A program made the position numbers and the translations under genes. Below, one piece after another: positions 1 to 8,130 of a DNA stretch of 64,000 nucleotides. Source of the stretch: Bacteroidales bacterium (GTDB taxonomy: Bacteria; Bacteroidota; Bacteroidia; Bacteroidales; JAADGE01); NCBI GenBank assembly GCA_021108035.1, contig JAIORQ010000003.1:1-64000 (forward strand). The letters run 5' to 3'. Below the pieces are notes generated by a model, which saw nothing but the letters and a program-made list of their open reading frames with translations, searched no databases and was not told the DNA's origin. Every line of letters starts with the position of its first letter. Positions within the stretch are counted from its first letter, which is position 1.

Positions 1-156
1 CCGCACAAATACGCCGTAAGAATCTATTCCGGAAATTTTAATATTCAAAAGACCCGAACAATTGCAGGTAAGGAATTTTATCTGCTGAATCTTCCGTTTT
101 TTCTTCTCTCGAAAATTGATGATTACATTAAGTTAATGATTGATGAAAACTCTTAA
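1..156 (+). CDS. C-terminal end of an unidentified protein (cut by window start)
   Basis: An open frame enters from the left edge and ends at a TAA at 154-156, giving 51 residues that end in KLMIDENS. It stops 55 bp before the xanthine dehydrogenase gene on the same strand, so it may belong to the same transcription unit. In related clusters this position is often taken by molybdenum-hydroxylase accessory genes, but I see no motif that identifies this fragment, so no function is assigned. Confidence 0.5.
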   Translation, partial: PHKYAVRIYSGNFNIQKTRTIAGKEFYLLNLPFFLLSKIDDYIKLMIDENS

Positions 157-211
157 TATATTGAGATAAACAATATAACAATTAAACAATTTAGCAATAT
201 TATTTTTTATT

Positions 212-2764
212 ATGATAACTTTCAAACTTAACAACGAACAAATAAACTATACAGGTGATGAAAATCGAACTTTACTTGACTTTATTAGAAATGATAAAGG
301 ATTAACAGCTGTTAAAGACGGTTGTTCCGGACAAGCAGCCTGCGGTGCCTGTACAGTTGAAATCAATGGTAAAGCAAAGTTGTCATGTGTAATAAGAATG
401 AATAAATTGCATGATGCAGAGGTCTTCACCCCTGAAGGATTTCCTGAATATGTTATTGATACTATAGCAAAAGCATTGGTAAATGAAGGCGGTGTGCAAT
501 GCGGATTTTGTACGCCGGGGTTTATCAGCAGAACAAAAGTATTATTGCAAGAAAATCCGAATCCTTCAATTGATGAAATACGAACAGCAATTAAATCTCA
601 TATATGCAGATGTACAGGATATAAAAAAATTGAAAAGGGAATTCTTACTGCCGGCGAAGCTATACGCGAAAACAGAACACTTGAAATTCGTAAAACTTCC
701 GGAAAAGTCGGTGTTTCACATCCTAAATATGAAGCTTACGAAACAGCAATCGGTGAGCGCAAATTTGTTGATGATATGAGTTTTGAAAGAATGTTATTTG
801 GTGTATTAAAATTCAGTGATTATCCGAAAGCAAAAGTTCTTAAGATTGATACTTCCGAAGCAGAGAAATTAGAAGGTGTTCATCGTGTTTTTACCGCGAA
901 AGATATTCCGGGAGAAAAAAAAGTGGGACTGATATTACAGGATTGGTCAGTAATGATTGATGAAGGAGAAATAACACATTACATTGGTGATGTTATTGCA
1001 GGCGTAGTTGCTGACAGTGAGAAGATTGCTCGCGAGGCTGTTGGTTTGATTAAAATTGATTATGAAGTATACAAGCCGGTAACAGATGTCTTCAAAGCAA
1101 TTGATGCAGAACGCGTACATCCCGAAAGGCCGAATAATTTCGATACAGTTAAGTTTACTATTGGTGATGCCGATAAAGCCATGAAAAAGACAAAATATAT
1201 CTCAAAAGGGCATTATGAAACACAACGTATTGAACACGCATTCCTTGAAAAAGAAGCTGCAATTGCTTGGCCTGACGGTAAAGGCGGATTAGAGCTTTTC
1301 AGTCAATCGCAAGGGATATATGAAGATCGCAGACAAGTTGCAATGATTCTCGGATTGCCCGAAGAAAAAGTAAGAGTAACTCTTATACCTAACGGAGGAG
1401 GTTTCGGCGGAAAAGAGGATTTAACAATTCAAGGACATACTTCACTTTTTGCATTTTTGTTAAACAAACCTGTAAAAATTACGCTGACTCGTGAAGAATC
1501 TATTAGAATGCACCCGAAAAGACATCCTGTTTTTATGGATATTGAAGTAGGTGCAGATGAAAACGGGAAACTTATTGCATTAAAATTAGATGCAATCGGA
1601 GATACAGGAGCATATGCTTCTGTCGGGATGAAAGTTCTGGAACGTGTTGCCGGACATGCTGCAGGCGGATATTTTATTCCGGATGTTGACATGACAGCTA
1701 AAACGGTTTATACGAATAATATTCCTTGCGGAGCCATGCGCGGCTTTGGTGCAAATCAGGTTACATATGCACTGGAAAGTTGTATTGATGATATATGCGA
1801 ACAAGGCGGTTTTGACCGCTGGCAATTTCGTTGGGATAATGCTCTTATTGACGGACTTAAAACATCTACAGGCCAAAAAGTTAAGGGAGTAGGAGTAAGG
1901 CAATGTCTTGAAGCTTTGAAAGATGATTTTTACAGTGCAAAATATGCAGGTTTGGCTTGCGGAATAAAAAATTCGGGTGTCGGAAACGGAATGATTGATG
2001 AATCAAAAGTGAAAATTAATATTATTTCAGATAAAAAAATCGTATTAGAACACGGTTGGACTGAAATGGGGCAGGGAGTTCATAATATGGCATTGCAAAC
2101 CCTTTGTGAAGAAACCGATATAAATCCTGATATTATTGAAGTTGAAGTTGATACAGAAGCACAAATTAAAACAGGTATGACAACATCTTCAAGAGCTACT
2201 GCGCTGGTAGGGCTTGCTGTTATAAATGCAGCAAAAGCTTTAACAGAAGATTTAAAAACTAAAAAACTTCAAGAACTTGCAGGAAAAACCTACAGTGGGC
2301 AATTTGTTTGTGACTGGACAAATAAACCGACAGATAATGTTGAAAATCCGATTATTCATTATTCATACGGATATGCCGCACAACTTTGTATTCTTGATGA
2401 TACCGGCAAAATTGACAAATTTATTGCTGCTCACGACGGTGGTAAAATTATGAATCCGATGTTGTTTGAAGGCCAAATAGAAGGCGGAGTACATATGGGC
2501 TTGGGTTATGCTTTAACAGAAGACCTGCCTATGAAAGACGGATATCTCGTTCATGATAAATACAGGAAACTCGGTATTTTACGTGCTCACGAAACTCCGG
2601 AAATTATAGTTAAAGGTGTAGAAGTAAAAGACCCTGTAGGGCCATACGGAGCAAAAGGTATCGGAGAAATCGGTTTGGTTCCTACGGCAGGGGCGGTAGC
2701 TAATGCTTTGTATCAGTTTGATAAGATAAGGAGATTTAAGTTGCCGTTGATGCTGAAGAAATAG
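212..2764 (+). CDS. FAD-less xanthine dehydrogenase, selenium-dependent type (2Fe-2S plus molybdopterin domains)
   Basis: Predicted molybdenum hydroxylase that oxidises xanthine or a related purine. Residues 1-75 form a ferredoxin-like [2Fe-2S] domain with Cys38, Cys44, Cys47 and Cys59. Residues 80-150 carry the second cluster motifs CGFCTPG and CRCTG. From about 165 onward lies the molybdopterin-binding part with GGGFGGKED, CGAMRGFGANQ, TEMGQGVHN and, near the C-terminus, GAKGIGEIGLVP, whose Glu is the usual catalytic residue. There is no FAD domain. The 850-residue fusion of iron-sulfur and Mo domains is the size and layout of the selenium-dependent XDH family (labile selenium, not selenocysteine). 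SsnA and hydantoinase genes downstream fit a purine-degradation cluster. Substrate and selenium dependence are inferred from family and context. Confidence 0.82.
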   Translation: MITFKLNNEQINYTGDENRTLLDFIRNDKGLTAVKDGCSGQAACGACTVEINGKAKLSCVIRMNKLHDAEVFTPEGFPEYVIDTIAKALVNEGGVQCGFCTPGFISRTKVLLQENPNPSIDEIRTAIKSHICRCTGYKKIEKGILTAGEAIRENRTLEIRKTSGKVGVSHPKYEAYETAIGERKFVDDMSFERMLFGVLKFSDYPKAKVLKIDTSEAEKLEGVHRVFTAKDIPGEKKVGLILQDWSVMIDEGEITHYIGDVIAGVVADSEKIAREAVGLIKIDYEVYKPVTDVFKAIDAERVHPERPNNFDTVKFTIGDADKAMKKTKYISKGHYETQRIEHAFLEKEAAIAWPDGKGGLELFSQSQGIYEDRRQVAMILGLPEEKVRVTLIPNGGGFGGKEDLTIQGHTSLFAFLLNKPVKITLTREESIRMHPKRHPVFMDIEVGADENGKLIALKLDAIGDTGAYASVGMKVLERVAGHAAGGYFIPDVDMTAKTVYTNNIPCGAMRGFGANQVTYALESCIDDICEQGGFDRWQFRWDNALIDGLKTSTGQKVKGVGVRQCLEALKDDFYSAKYAGLACGIKNSGVGNGMIDESKVKINIISDKKIVLEHGWTEMGQGVHNMALQTLCEETDINPDIIEVEVDTEAQIKTGMTTSSRATALVGLAVINAAKALTEDLKTKKLQELAGKTYSGQFVCDWTNKPTDNVENPIIHYSYGYAAQLCILDDTGKIDKFIAAHDGGKIMNPMLFEGQIEGGVHMGLGYALTEDLPMKDGYLVHDKYRKLGILRAHETPEIIVKGVEVKDPVGPYGAKGIGEIGLVPTAGAVANALYQFDKIRRFKLPLMLKK

Positions 2765-2772
2765 AATAATTT

Positions 2773-2830
2773 ATCCGTCTGACCGCTTATCTTTAAACCA
2801 GATGGTACAAAGATAAGCGGTCAGACGGAT
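2773..2830. terminator. 22-bp perfect inverted repeat after the xanthine dehydrogenase gene
   Basis: Arms 2773-2794 and 2809-2830 are exact reverse complements, separated by 14 nt, and start 9 bp after the stop codon. The stem could end transcription, but no T-tract follows. The arms contain GTCTGAC/GTCAGAC, the same core found in the palindromes around the transposase at 52.1 kb, so it may be a dispersed palindromic element instead of a simple terminator. Confidence 0.6.
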
Positions 2831-2844
2831 CTTAACGGATATAG

Positions 2845-2941
2845 AAAACATACAGTTCAGGAAATATTTCAGCAACAATCTGTTCGTTTTACAACAGACA
2901 GCAGTTAAAAACTACTTTAGTGAAAAAGCGAAGTTCGGAAA
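2845..2941 (+). repeat. Direct repeat, copy 1, flanking the DUF4143 ATPase
   Basis: This 97-bp stretch aligns without gaps to 4398-4494, with about 80 of 97 positions identical by hand count; many of the differences are transitions. The two copies bracket the ATPase gene at 3108-4388. Copy 1 can be read as a short open frame, but copy 2 has a stop in that frame, so shared coding is unlikely. Confidence 0.7.
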
Positions 2942-3049
2942 TTTTGCCGGTTCAGCACAGCTTCCAAGCTATGTCTGATAAAATTGTAGGCTCTTACCTT
3001 TATAAATGTAACAGCATTTACTAATCACAGCAAATAAACCCAAACAATA

Positions 3050-3081
3050 TTTGTTTATAAACAAATAAATTGGTATATTTG
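3050..3081 (+). promoter_or_regulatory. Bacteroidota-type promoter for the ATPase at 3108
   Basis: TTTG at 3050-3053 and TATATTTG at 3074-3081 are separated by 20 nt, matching the -33 TTTG / -7 TAnnTTTG promoter pattern of Bacteroidota. It ends 26 bp before the ATG, which suggests the ATPase is transcribed on its own. Confidence 0.5.
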
Positions 3082-3107
3082 TCATATATTAGATTATAAC
3101 CAAATAT

Positions 3108-4388
3108 ATGAAAGAGATTTTACAATATTTAAAAGCAATCAATTATTGGGAGGCTAAACCAAACTATAATACAGGCTTTATTCGGAGTTCATACCTGAAT
3201 GTTTTAGAAAATGCATTAGGAAATAAACTTATAAAGGTCATTGTAGGGCAAAGGCGTTCAGGGAAAAGCTATATTGTCAGACAATTTATTGAATTATTAA
3301 TAGATAAAAGAGAAACTAATCATAGAAACATCTTTTATCTTAATAAAGAATTATTTGAATATGAAACAATAAAAACCGCATCTGATCTTTCCGAATTAAT
3401 TAAGTTGTATGAAAAGGAATATAAACCGAAAGGGAAAATATATATAATAATTGATGAAGTACAAAACATATTGGATTGGGAAAAATTAATTGTCTCACTC
3501 GCACAAAATCCGGTAAAAAAGTATGAAGTAATAATAACCGGTTCAAACTCTCACTTATTATCAGGTGAATTAGCAAGTTTATTATCAGGCCGTTATCTGT
3601 TGACAGAAGTTCTGCCGTTTATATATAATGAATATTTAGATTTCTTTTCATTAGAAAACAAAAAGGAAAATTTCATTAAATACATAACAACAAGCGGACT
3701 TCCTGAAATTTATAACTTAAACTCACAAGATGTACAAAGAAATTATTTTCAATCTTTAAAAGATACGGTTTTACTTAAAGATATTATGTACCGACACAAA
3801 ATCAGAGATTATGTTTTACTTGGCGATTTATTCTTGTTTATAATTCATAATGTCGGTAATATGACATCAATACCGTCAATTATTAAATACTTTAAAAGCA
3901 AAAACAGAAAAGCTGATTATTCTACAATATCAAACTATATTTCATATATGGAAGAAGCATTTATTCTTCATCAAGCACCGAGATATTCAATAAAAAACAA
4001 AGAACTGTTGTCGGGTGAGAAAAAATACTTTATAAACGATATGGGATTTCGCAATTATCTTTATCCTCACCTTATCAAAGATATTGGTGTAATCTTGGAA
4101 AATATAGTCTATTTGCATTTAAGAAAAGCAGCTTATGATATTAAGTTGGGATATGAAAGTAATTTTGAGATTGATTTTTATGCAACAAAAAGCAATTCTG
4201 CCAAGTATATTCAAGTAGCCTATCTTCTGTCATCTGAAAAAACAATAAAGAGAGAGTTTGGAGCATTAGAAAAAATTAAAGATAATTTTCCCAAATATGT
4301 GGTAAGTATGGATGATATTAAAATACAAACATCAGCAGGAATAATCCATGAAAGAATTTGGGATTTTGTGTATAGATTAAACCAATGA
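3108..4388 (+). CDS. AAA ATPase with C-terminal DUF4143 domain
   Basis: 426 residues. The Walker A loop is GQRRSGKS (residues 47-54), Walker B is IIIDEVQ (113-119), and a sensor-like ITGSNSHLLSG follows. The second half is a DUF4143 domain, ending with the family's characteristic IDFYATK and YIQVAYLL segments, which belong to a PD-(D/E)XK-like fold. Such ATPases are abundant and patchily distributed in Bacteroidota and archaea; their biological role is not settled. It has its own promoter and sits between two copies of a 97-bp direct repeat (2845 and 4398), which suggests a movable unit. It separates the xanthine dehydrogenase gene from the other purine genes. A second, divergent member lies at 8131. 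Confidence 0.85.
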   Translation: MKEILQYLKAINYWEAKPNYNTGFIRSSYLNVLENALGNKLIKVIVGQRRSGKSYIVRQFIELLIDKRETNHRNIFYLNKELFEYETIKTASDLSELIKLYEKEYKPKGKIYIIIDEVQNILDWEKLIVSLAQNPVKKYEVIITGSNSHLLSGELASLLSGRYLLTEVLPFIYNEYLDFFSLENKKENFIKYITTSGLPEIYNLNSQDVQRNYFQSLKDTVLLKDIMYRHKIRDYVLLGDLFLFIIHNVGNMTSIPSIIKYFKSKNRKADYSTISNYISYMEEAFILHQAPRYSIKNKELLSGEKKYFINDMGFRNYLYPHLIKDIGVILENIVYLHLRKAAYDIKLGYESNFEIDFYATKSNSAKYIQVAYLLSSEKTIKREFGALEKIKDNFPKYVVSMDDIKIQTSAGIIHERIWDFVYRLNQ

Positions 4389-4397
4389 TTAAATATT

Positions 4398-4494
4398 AAA
4401 ACATACAATAAATAAAATATTTCTGGAGCAATCTGTCCGTTTTATAATGGATAGCAGTTGAAAACTACTTTAATGAAAAAGTGAAGTTTGGAAA
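4398..4494 (+). repeat. Direct repeat, copy 2, flanking the DUF4143 ATPase
   Basis: Second copy of the 97-bp repeat at 2845-2941, starting 10 bp after the ATPase stop codon and in the same orientation. The sequences just outside the two copies do not resemble each other. Confidence 0.7.
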
Positions 4495-4576
4495 CTTGGT
4501 TTAGCGGGGATTAGGAGGTATAGGTTGTCGATGAAAGCGGAGAAGTAGAGGATACCTGATAATAAATAATTTTATT

Positions 4577-4711
4577 TTATTTATTTCTAATGCCTTTGTT
4601 TATATGTTTTTTGTTTATTGCAAGAATATTATTTCTTTCATCGTAAGTTTCAAAATGTGTTATGCCATTTCTATATCTTTTTTGAAAATTATCTTTGTTT
4701 GAATATTTCAT
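4577..4711 (-). CDS. Small hypothetical protein overlapping the STAND nuclease gene
   Basis: A 44-residue minus-strand frame starts at an ATG at 4711-4709 and stops at 4577. Its first 23 bp overlap the end of the 971-residue nuclease-NTPase gene in another frame, an arrangement that fits translational coupling. The product is short and basic (begins MKYSNKDNFQKR, ends INKGIRNK), with no signal peptide or membrane segment. No family is recognised. It could be a real partner peptide or simply an open frame by chance in AT-rich DNA. Confidence 0.3.
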   Translation of the reverse strand: MKYSNKDNFQKRYRNGITHFETYDERNNILAINKKHINKGIRNK

Positions 4712-7604
4712 TTAGAATTTTCGGAAAATAGTTATAAATTCTATCTTCTTTTTTATTTAAACTCTCAAAATCAAAAGCGATAACTACAATTGAATTTAAT
4801 TTTGTAAAAAATAATTGCATTTTATCCAGTCTTTTCATAAAATCTTCATAATTGGTAAATATTAAATGTGAATTTTCAACAAGTTTTGCTGAAAATAAAA
4901 AATTGACTGTATTATGTATTGAAGTGAAACAACTTTTAGCCTCTTTAAATAATTCTTTAAATTCACTGTTAATTTCTGTTGGTGTTTCATCCGGACGAAA
5001 TTTTAATAAATCGGAAAGTTTTGTTAAATTGTTATCTAAATAAACTTGAAACTTAATTTTACTTATTTTACCTTGATTTACCATAATAACTTTATTTATC
5101 GCCTCTGTCAATTTAATTCGTAAATCATAATATCTTTGTTGAAACTCATGCCATGTTTCAGGATTATAATATTTATTTGTTAGTTTTGATAAATAAGAAT
5201 TCTTTTCTGTATCGGTTTTGAAATATAAGTTATCTTTTGGTATTTCCTTTTTACTTGGATTGTAATCGTAATTAGAATTTTTAATAATAATATCACAATT
5301 GATTTCACTCCCACAATATTTATCACAAAAAGGAATTGCAGAACGTAGCAAATTCAACCTGTCCATTGTTTCTTTATTAAAGTTCGGTTCTTGTTTTGAG
5401 TTTATATATTTGATATTTAGTGTGTTATGCTTAATTTTGATTTCATGAATTTCTAACTTTTTTTTCAGATATTTTAAAATGTAATTTTTGGATTTGTTGA
5501 ACCAAATTTTATGATTTTTATTGTCATATCTATAAAGTCCCTGAGAAAAAATACAAAATGAATTTAAGTCTAAAATTGCAGCATTATATTTTATCAAATA
5601 ATTAACAATCTCGTTCCATTTTGTTAATTGTAAATTACAGATATACAACCAATCTAATAGGAAACCAAATTCTTTAATATTATTCGTAACAAATGAAATA
5701 TTTACATTCTCAACCAAATATGAAAGATATAGTTTTACGAAATCTAAACCACGATTAGTGTTTTCAACTTCTTTTGTATATTCTTTAATTTTATCAAGAC
5801 CTTTTGCTTCTTCACCTATAAAAATGTTAAGCATATTATTGACCGTATTAGTTTTAATTACAGGAAATAATTCTGAATTAAAAAGAAGTGTATTCCCAAA
5901 ATAATTGTAAACCTTATCGTAAACAAATTTATTTTTTTTGAAGAAAAATTCTTCTCCTCCTTCAAACAATCCTTTTGTGACTTCAAGCCAGACCCTTAAT
6001 TCTTTTGTTTTTGAATATTCAATAATTTTTATTATAAATTTTTCGATATTTATATTTGGATAGTTCATGTTTTCATCTATCGTAATAAATTCATTAACAA
6101 TGCTTTCAATTATGCCTTGAAAATTTATGAGTTCAGAAAAAAGTTCCAACAGTTTCGGTAAAATTACAGGTGTTCCAAGTGTATTTGCTAATGTAATTCT
6201 ACGTAAAATTTCAATTTTAGAACTTTCATTATTATTTTGCATTATTTTAATTTGCTCGGAAAGTAAATCAGAAAGCATATTCCCTTGTGTAATTAAAAAT
6301 ATGTATTCAATTAAAAGAGTATTCTTCCCAAGTTTTTCATAAGCAAGTTCAGGTGATTTACAATTTGAAACAATTTTATTTTGTTTTTTAAGATTTGTAA
6401 ATATTTCTTTTGCTTCTGTTAAATCTAAATATGGTGTAATTATTTCATAATTTGTAATATTTTTATTGCTAAATCTATAATCATCTTCATTGCGTATAGT
6501 TATAAGTGTTTTTATTCCATTCGCAGCACAAGTTGATAAGATTTCAGAATAGTATTTAATTTCCTCTTTTACATCGTCGATTAATAAGTTTATAGGAAGA
6601 CCACGTTTTGATAAATCAATTAGATAATCAGAAATACTATCAGCATCTTGTTTTGATTGTGCAGACTTTATAATATAGGTAAAGTTAATATCCCAATTAT
6701 CATATATGTAACGATATGCTAATGTTGATTTGCCTTGTCCACTGGCAGCTTTTATTACACAAATATTGTTATTTAAAAATGCGGAATTAATTTTATCAAG
6801 CCAAGAATTACGTTTAACGTCTAAATTTGCAACAATATGCCCGGCTCTTATGCGTTTTGCTTCGTAAAAATCATTTGGATTTTTATCAATTTCCCAATTT
6901 ATTTTTGTTATTAAACTCTTTCCATAATTTTCAAAATACTTATCACGCTCAATTCCCTCTGAAATACTTATATTTATCTTATCTAAATCGGTTTTAGTTA
7001 TAGTTTTACGCTCATAAGACCATTCTATACAATGATATGCAAGTGCATAGAAATAGAAATCTGCAATGTTTGAACTTAAATTATAAAATGTTGTGATTTT
7101 TTGTTTGATTTCATTGATAAGTGTATTCCTGCTGTATGATTTAATAGATAAATTGTTTAAAATCAATCTAATAGTGTCTTTTTTTATTTTATATTTCAGG
7201 CAAAGTTTATAAGTATCTTCAACTAATTTTTTTTGCTCTTCAATGCATAAATTAGAATAATTTTGAAGTTCTTTTATTTTTTTTGTAGTAAGGAAATTAA
7301 AAATTAATGTAAATTTTGAGTTTTGAGTTTCCGGTATTACCTCTGCAAAATTTTTAAAAGGTTCTCTAATTTTTGCCCAATTCCATGGTTTATCACTGGT
7401 TTTGACTTGAATATAATTATTATCTGTTGTAAAACCTATTAAATCAACGTCTTCTATTCCTTCAAAACGAATAAAAGAATATTTACAATTAGCATCATAT
7501 AAATTTAATGCTTTGTAAAGTGAATATATAATTTGAAAATCTATGCCTTTAATATTTACGGCACCGCCAAATCGTTTTTTTAATATATCTTCAAGGTTAT
7601 TCAA
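4689..7604 (-). CDS. Nuclease-STAND NTPase protein, candidate antiphage defence gene
   Basis: 971 residues. The N-terminal ~110 residues look like a Cap4/DUF4297-type PD-(D/E)XK nuclease: FRFE-like acidic residues at Glu48, Asp52 and Asp54, followed by QVKT at 66-69. A P-loop NTPase follows, with Walker A AASGQGKST (286-294) and Walker B LLIDD (340-344). The remaining ~550 residues are low-complexity helical sequence, as expected for a sensor region. This nuclease + STAND + helical-repeat layout is that of Avs-type antiviral proteins, which detect a phage protein and then cut DNA. It stands alone on the minus strand among plus-strand metabolic genes, next to DUF4143 ATPases and a gene relic. 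The defence role is inferred from architecture; the ligand is unknown. Confidence 0.65.
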   Translation of the reverse strand: MNNLEDILKKRFGGAVNIKGIDFQIIYSLYKALNLYDANCKYSFIRFEGIEDVDLIGFTTDNNYIQVKTSDKPWNWAKIREPFKNFAEVIPETQNSKFTLIFNFLTTKKIKELQNYSNLCIEEQKKLVEDTYKLCLKYKIKKDTIRLILNNLSIKSYSRNTLINEIKQKITTFYNLSSNIADFYFYALAYHCIEWSYERKTITKTDLDKINISISEGIERDKYFENYGKSLITKINWEIDKNPNDFYEAKRIRAGHIVANLDVKRNSWLDKINSAFLNNNICVIKAASGQGKSTLAYRYIYDNWDINFTYIIKSAQSKQDADSISDYLIDLSKRGLPINLLIDDVKEEIKYYSEILSTCAANGIKTLITIRNEDDYRFSNKNITNYEIITPYLDLTEAKEIFTNLKKQNKIVSNCKSPELAYEKLGKNTLLIEYIFLITQGNMLSDLLSEQIKIMQNNNESSKIEILRRITLANTLGTPVILPKLLELFSELINFQGIIESIVNEFITIDENMNYPNINIEKFIIKIIEYSKTKELRVWLEVTKGLFEGGEEFFFKKNKFVYDKVYNYFGNTLLFNSELFPVIKTNTVNNMLNIFIGEEAKGLDKIKEYTKEVENTNRGLDFVKLYLSYLVENVNISFVTNNIKEFGFLLDWLYICNLQLTKWNEIVNYLIKYNAAILDLNSFCIFSQGLYRYDNKNHKIWFNKSKNYILKYLKKKLEIHEIKIKHNTLNIKYINSKQEPNFNKETMDRLNLLRSAIPFCDKYCGSEINCDIIIKNSNYDYNPSKKEIPKDNLYFKTDTEKNSYLSKLTNKYYNPETWHEFQQRYYDLRIKLTEAINKVIMVNQGKISKIKFQVYLDNNLTKLSDLLKFRPDETPTEINSEFKELFKEAKSCFTSIHNTVNFLFSAKLVENSHLIFTNYEDFMKRLDKMQLFFTKLNSIVVIAFDFESLNKKEDRIYNYFPKILNEIFKQR

Positions 7605-7705
7605 TAGAATTAATGTTTTTAGAAATTAATTATTTTCTTTTTTGGCAGTTTCAAATATCGCAATATATACAATTTTGCAGATTTTTAAAAAGAAATATTT
7701 TTCAA

Positions 7706-7940
7706 ATGAAATTCACACTACTTAATATTTATATTTTTTATATTTACTGCTGTAAACTGTCAGAATAATAACATTAATAAACAAGTTGAAAACAAACCAA
7801 TGCCATACAACAAACTAACAAAAGAAGAACAATGTATCATCCTGAATAAAGGAACAGAAAAACCATACACAGGTAAGTATTACAAACATAATGAAAACGG
7901 AACATATAATTGCAAGCAATGTAATGCACCTTTAAATTAA
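7706..7940 (+). pseudogene. msrB: Relic of a methionine sulfoxide reductase B lipoprotein gene
   Basis: From the ATG at 7800 a 46-residue frame reads MPYNKLTKEEQCIILNKGTE and ends CKQCNAPLN, which is the N-terminal part of MsrB including the first zinc-binding CxxC. It stops there, so the second CxxC and the catalytic region are gone. Upstream in the same frame (about 7710-7799) lies a hydrophobic stretch ending TAVNC, a lipoprotein signal, but its only ATG (7706) is in another frame. A frameshift at the start plus loss of the 3' half indicate a dead gene. Confidence 0.7.
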
Positions 7941-7977
7941 AAAACTGCTTCTGTTTATTTTTGTTTTTTTAGAAAAA

Positions 7978-8127
7978 GTGTAAGTTTGGGGATTGTAATC
8001 CCTATATATACGTATATATGGTGATTGTAAACGCTGAATTTACACAAACAATCAAAAAAGTGTAAGTTTAGTGATTGAAATCGTATATTATGTGTATATT
8101 TGGCGATTGTAATCGCTAAAATTACAT
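7978..8127 (+). repeat. Four degenerate ~30-bp repeats upstream of the second DUF4143 ATPase
   Basis: Four related units with the core GATTGTAATCG occur at about 7978, 8016, 8058 and 8091, ending 3 bp before the ATG at 8131. Full units read roughly GTGTAAGTTTGGCGATTG then TAATCGCTAAA; in the last one GCGATT and AATCGC form a small palindrome. They may be operators or the end of an inserted unit that carries the ATPase. Confidence 0.55.
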
Positions 8128-8130
8128 ACA

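Noticed and set aside
212-2764. Selenocysteine in the xanthine dehydrogenase
   Set aside because: The frame is open throughout without an internal TGA; selenium in this family is a labile cofactor, not an encoded residue.
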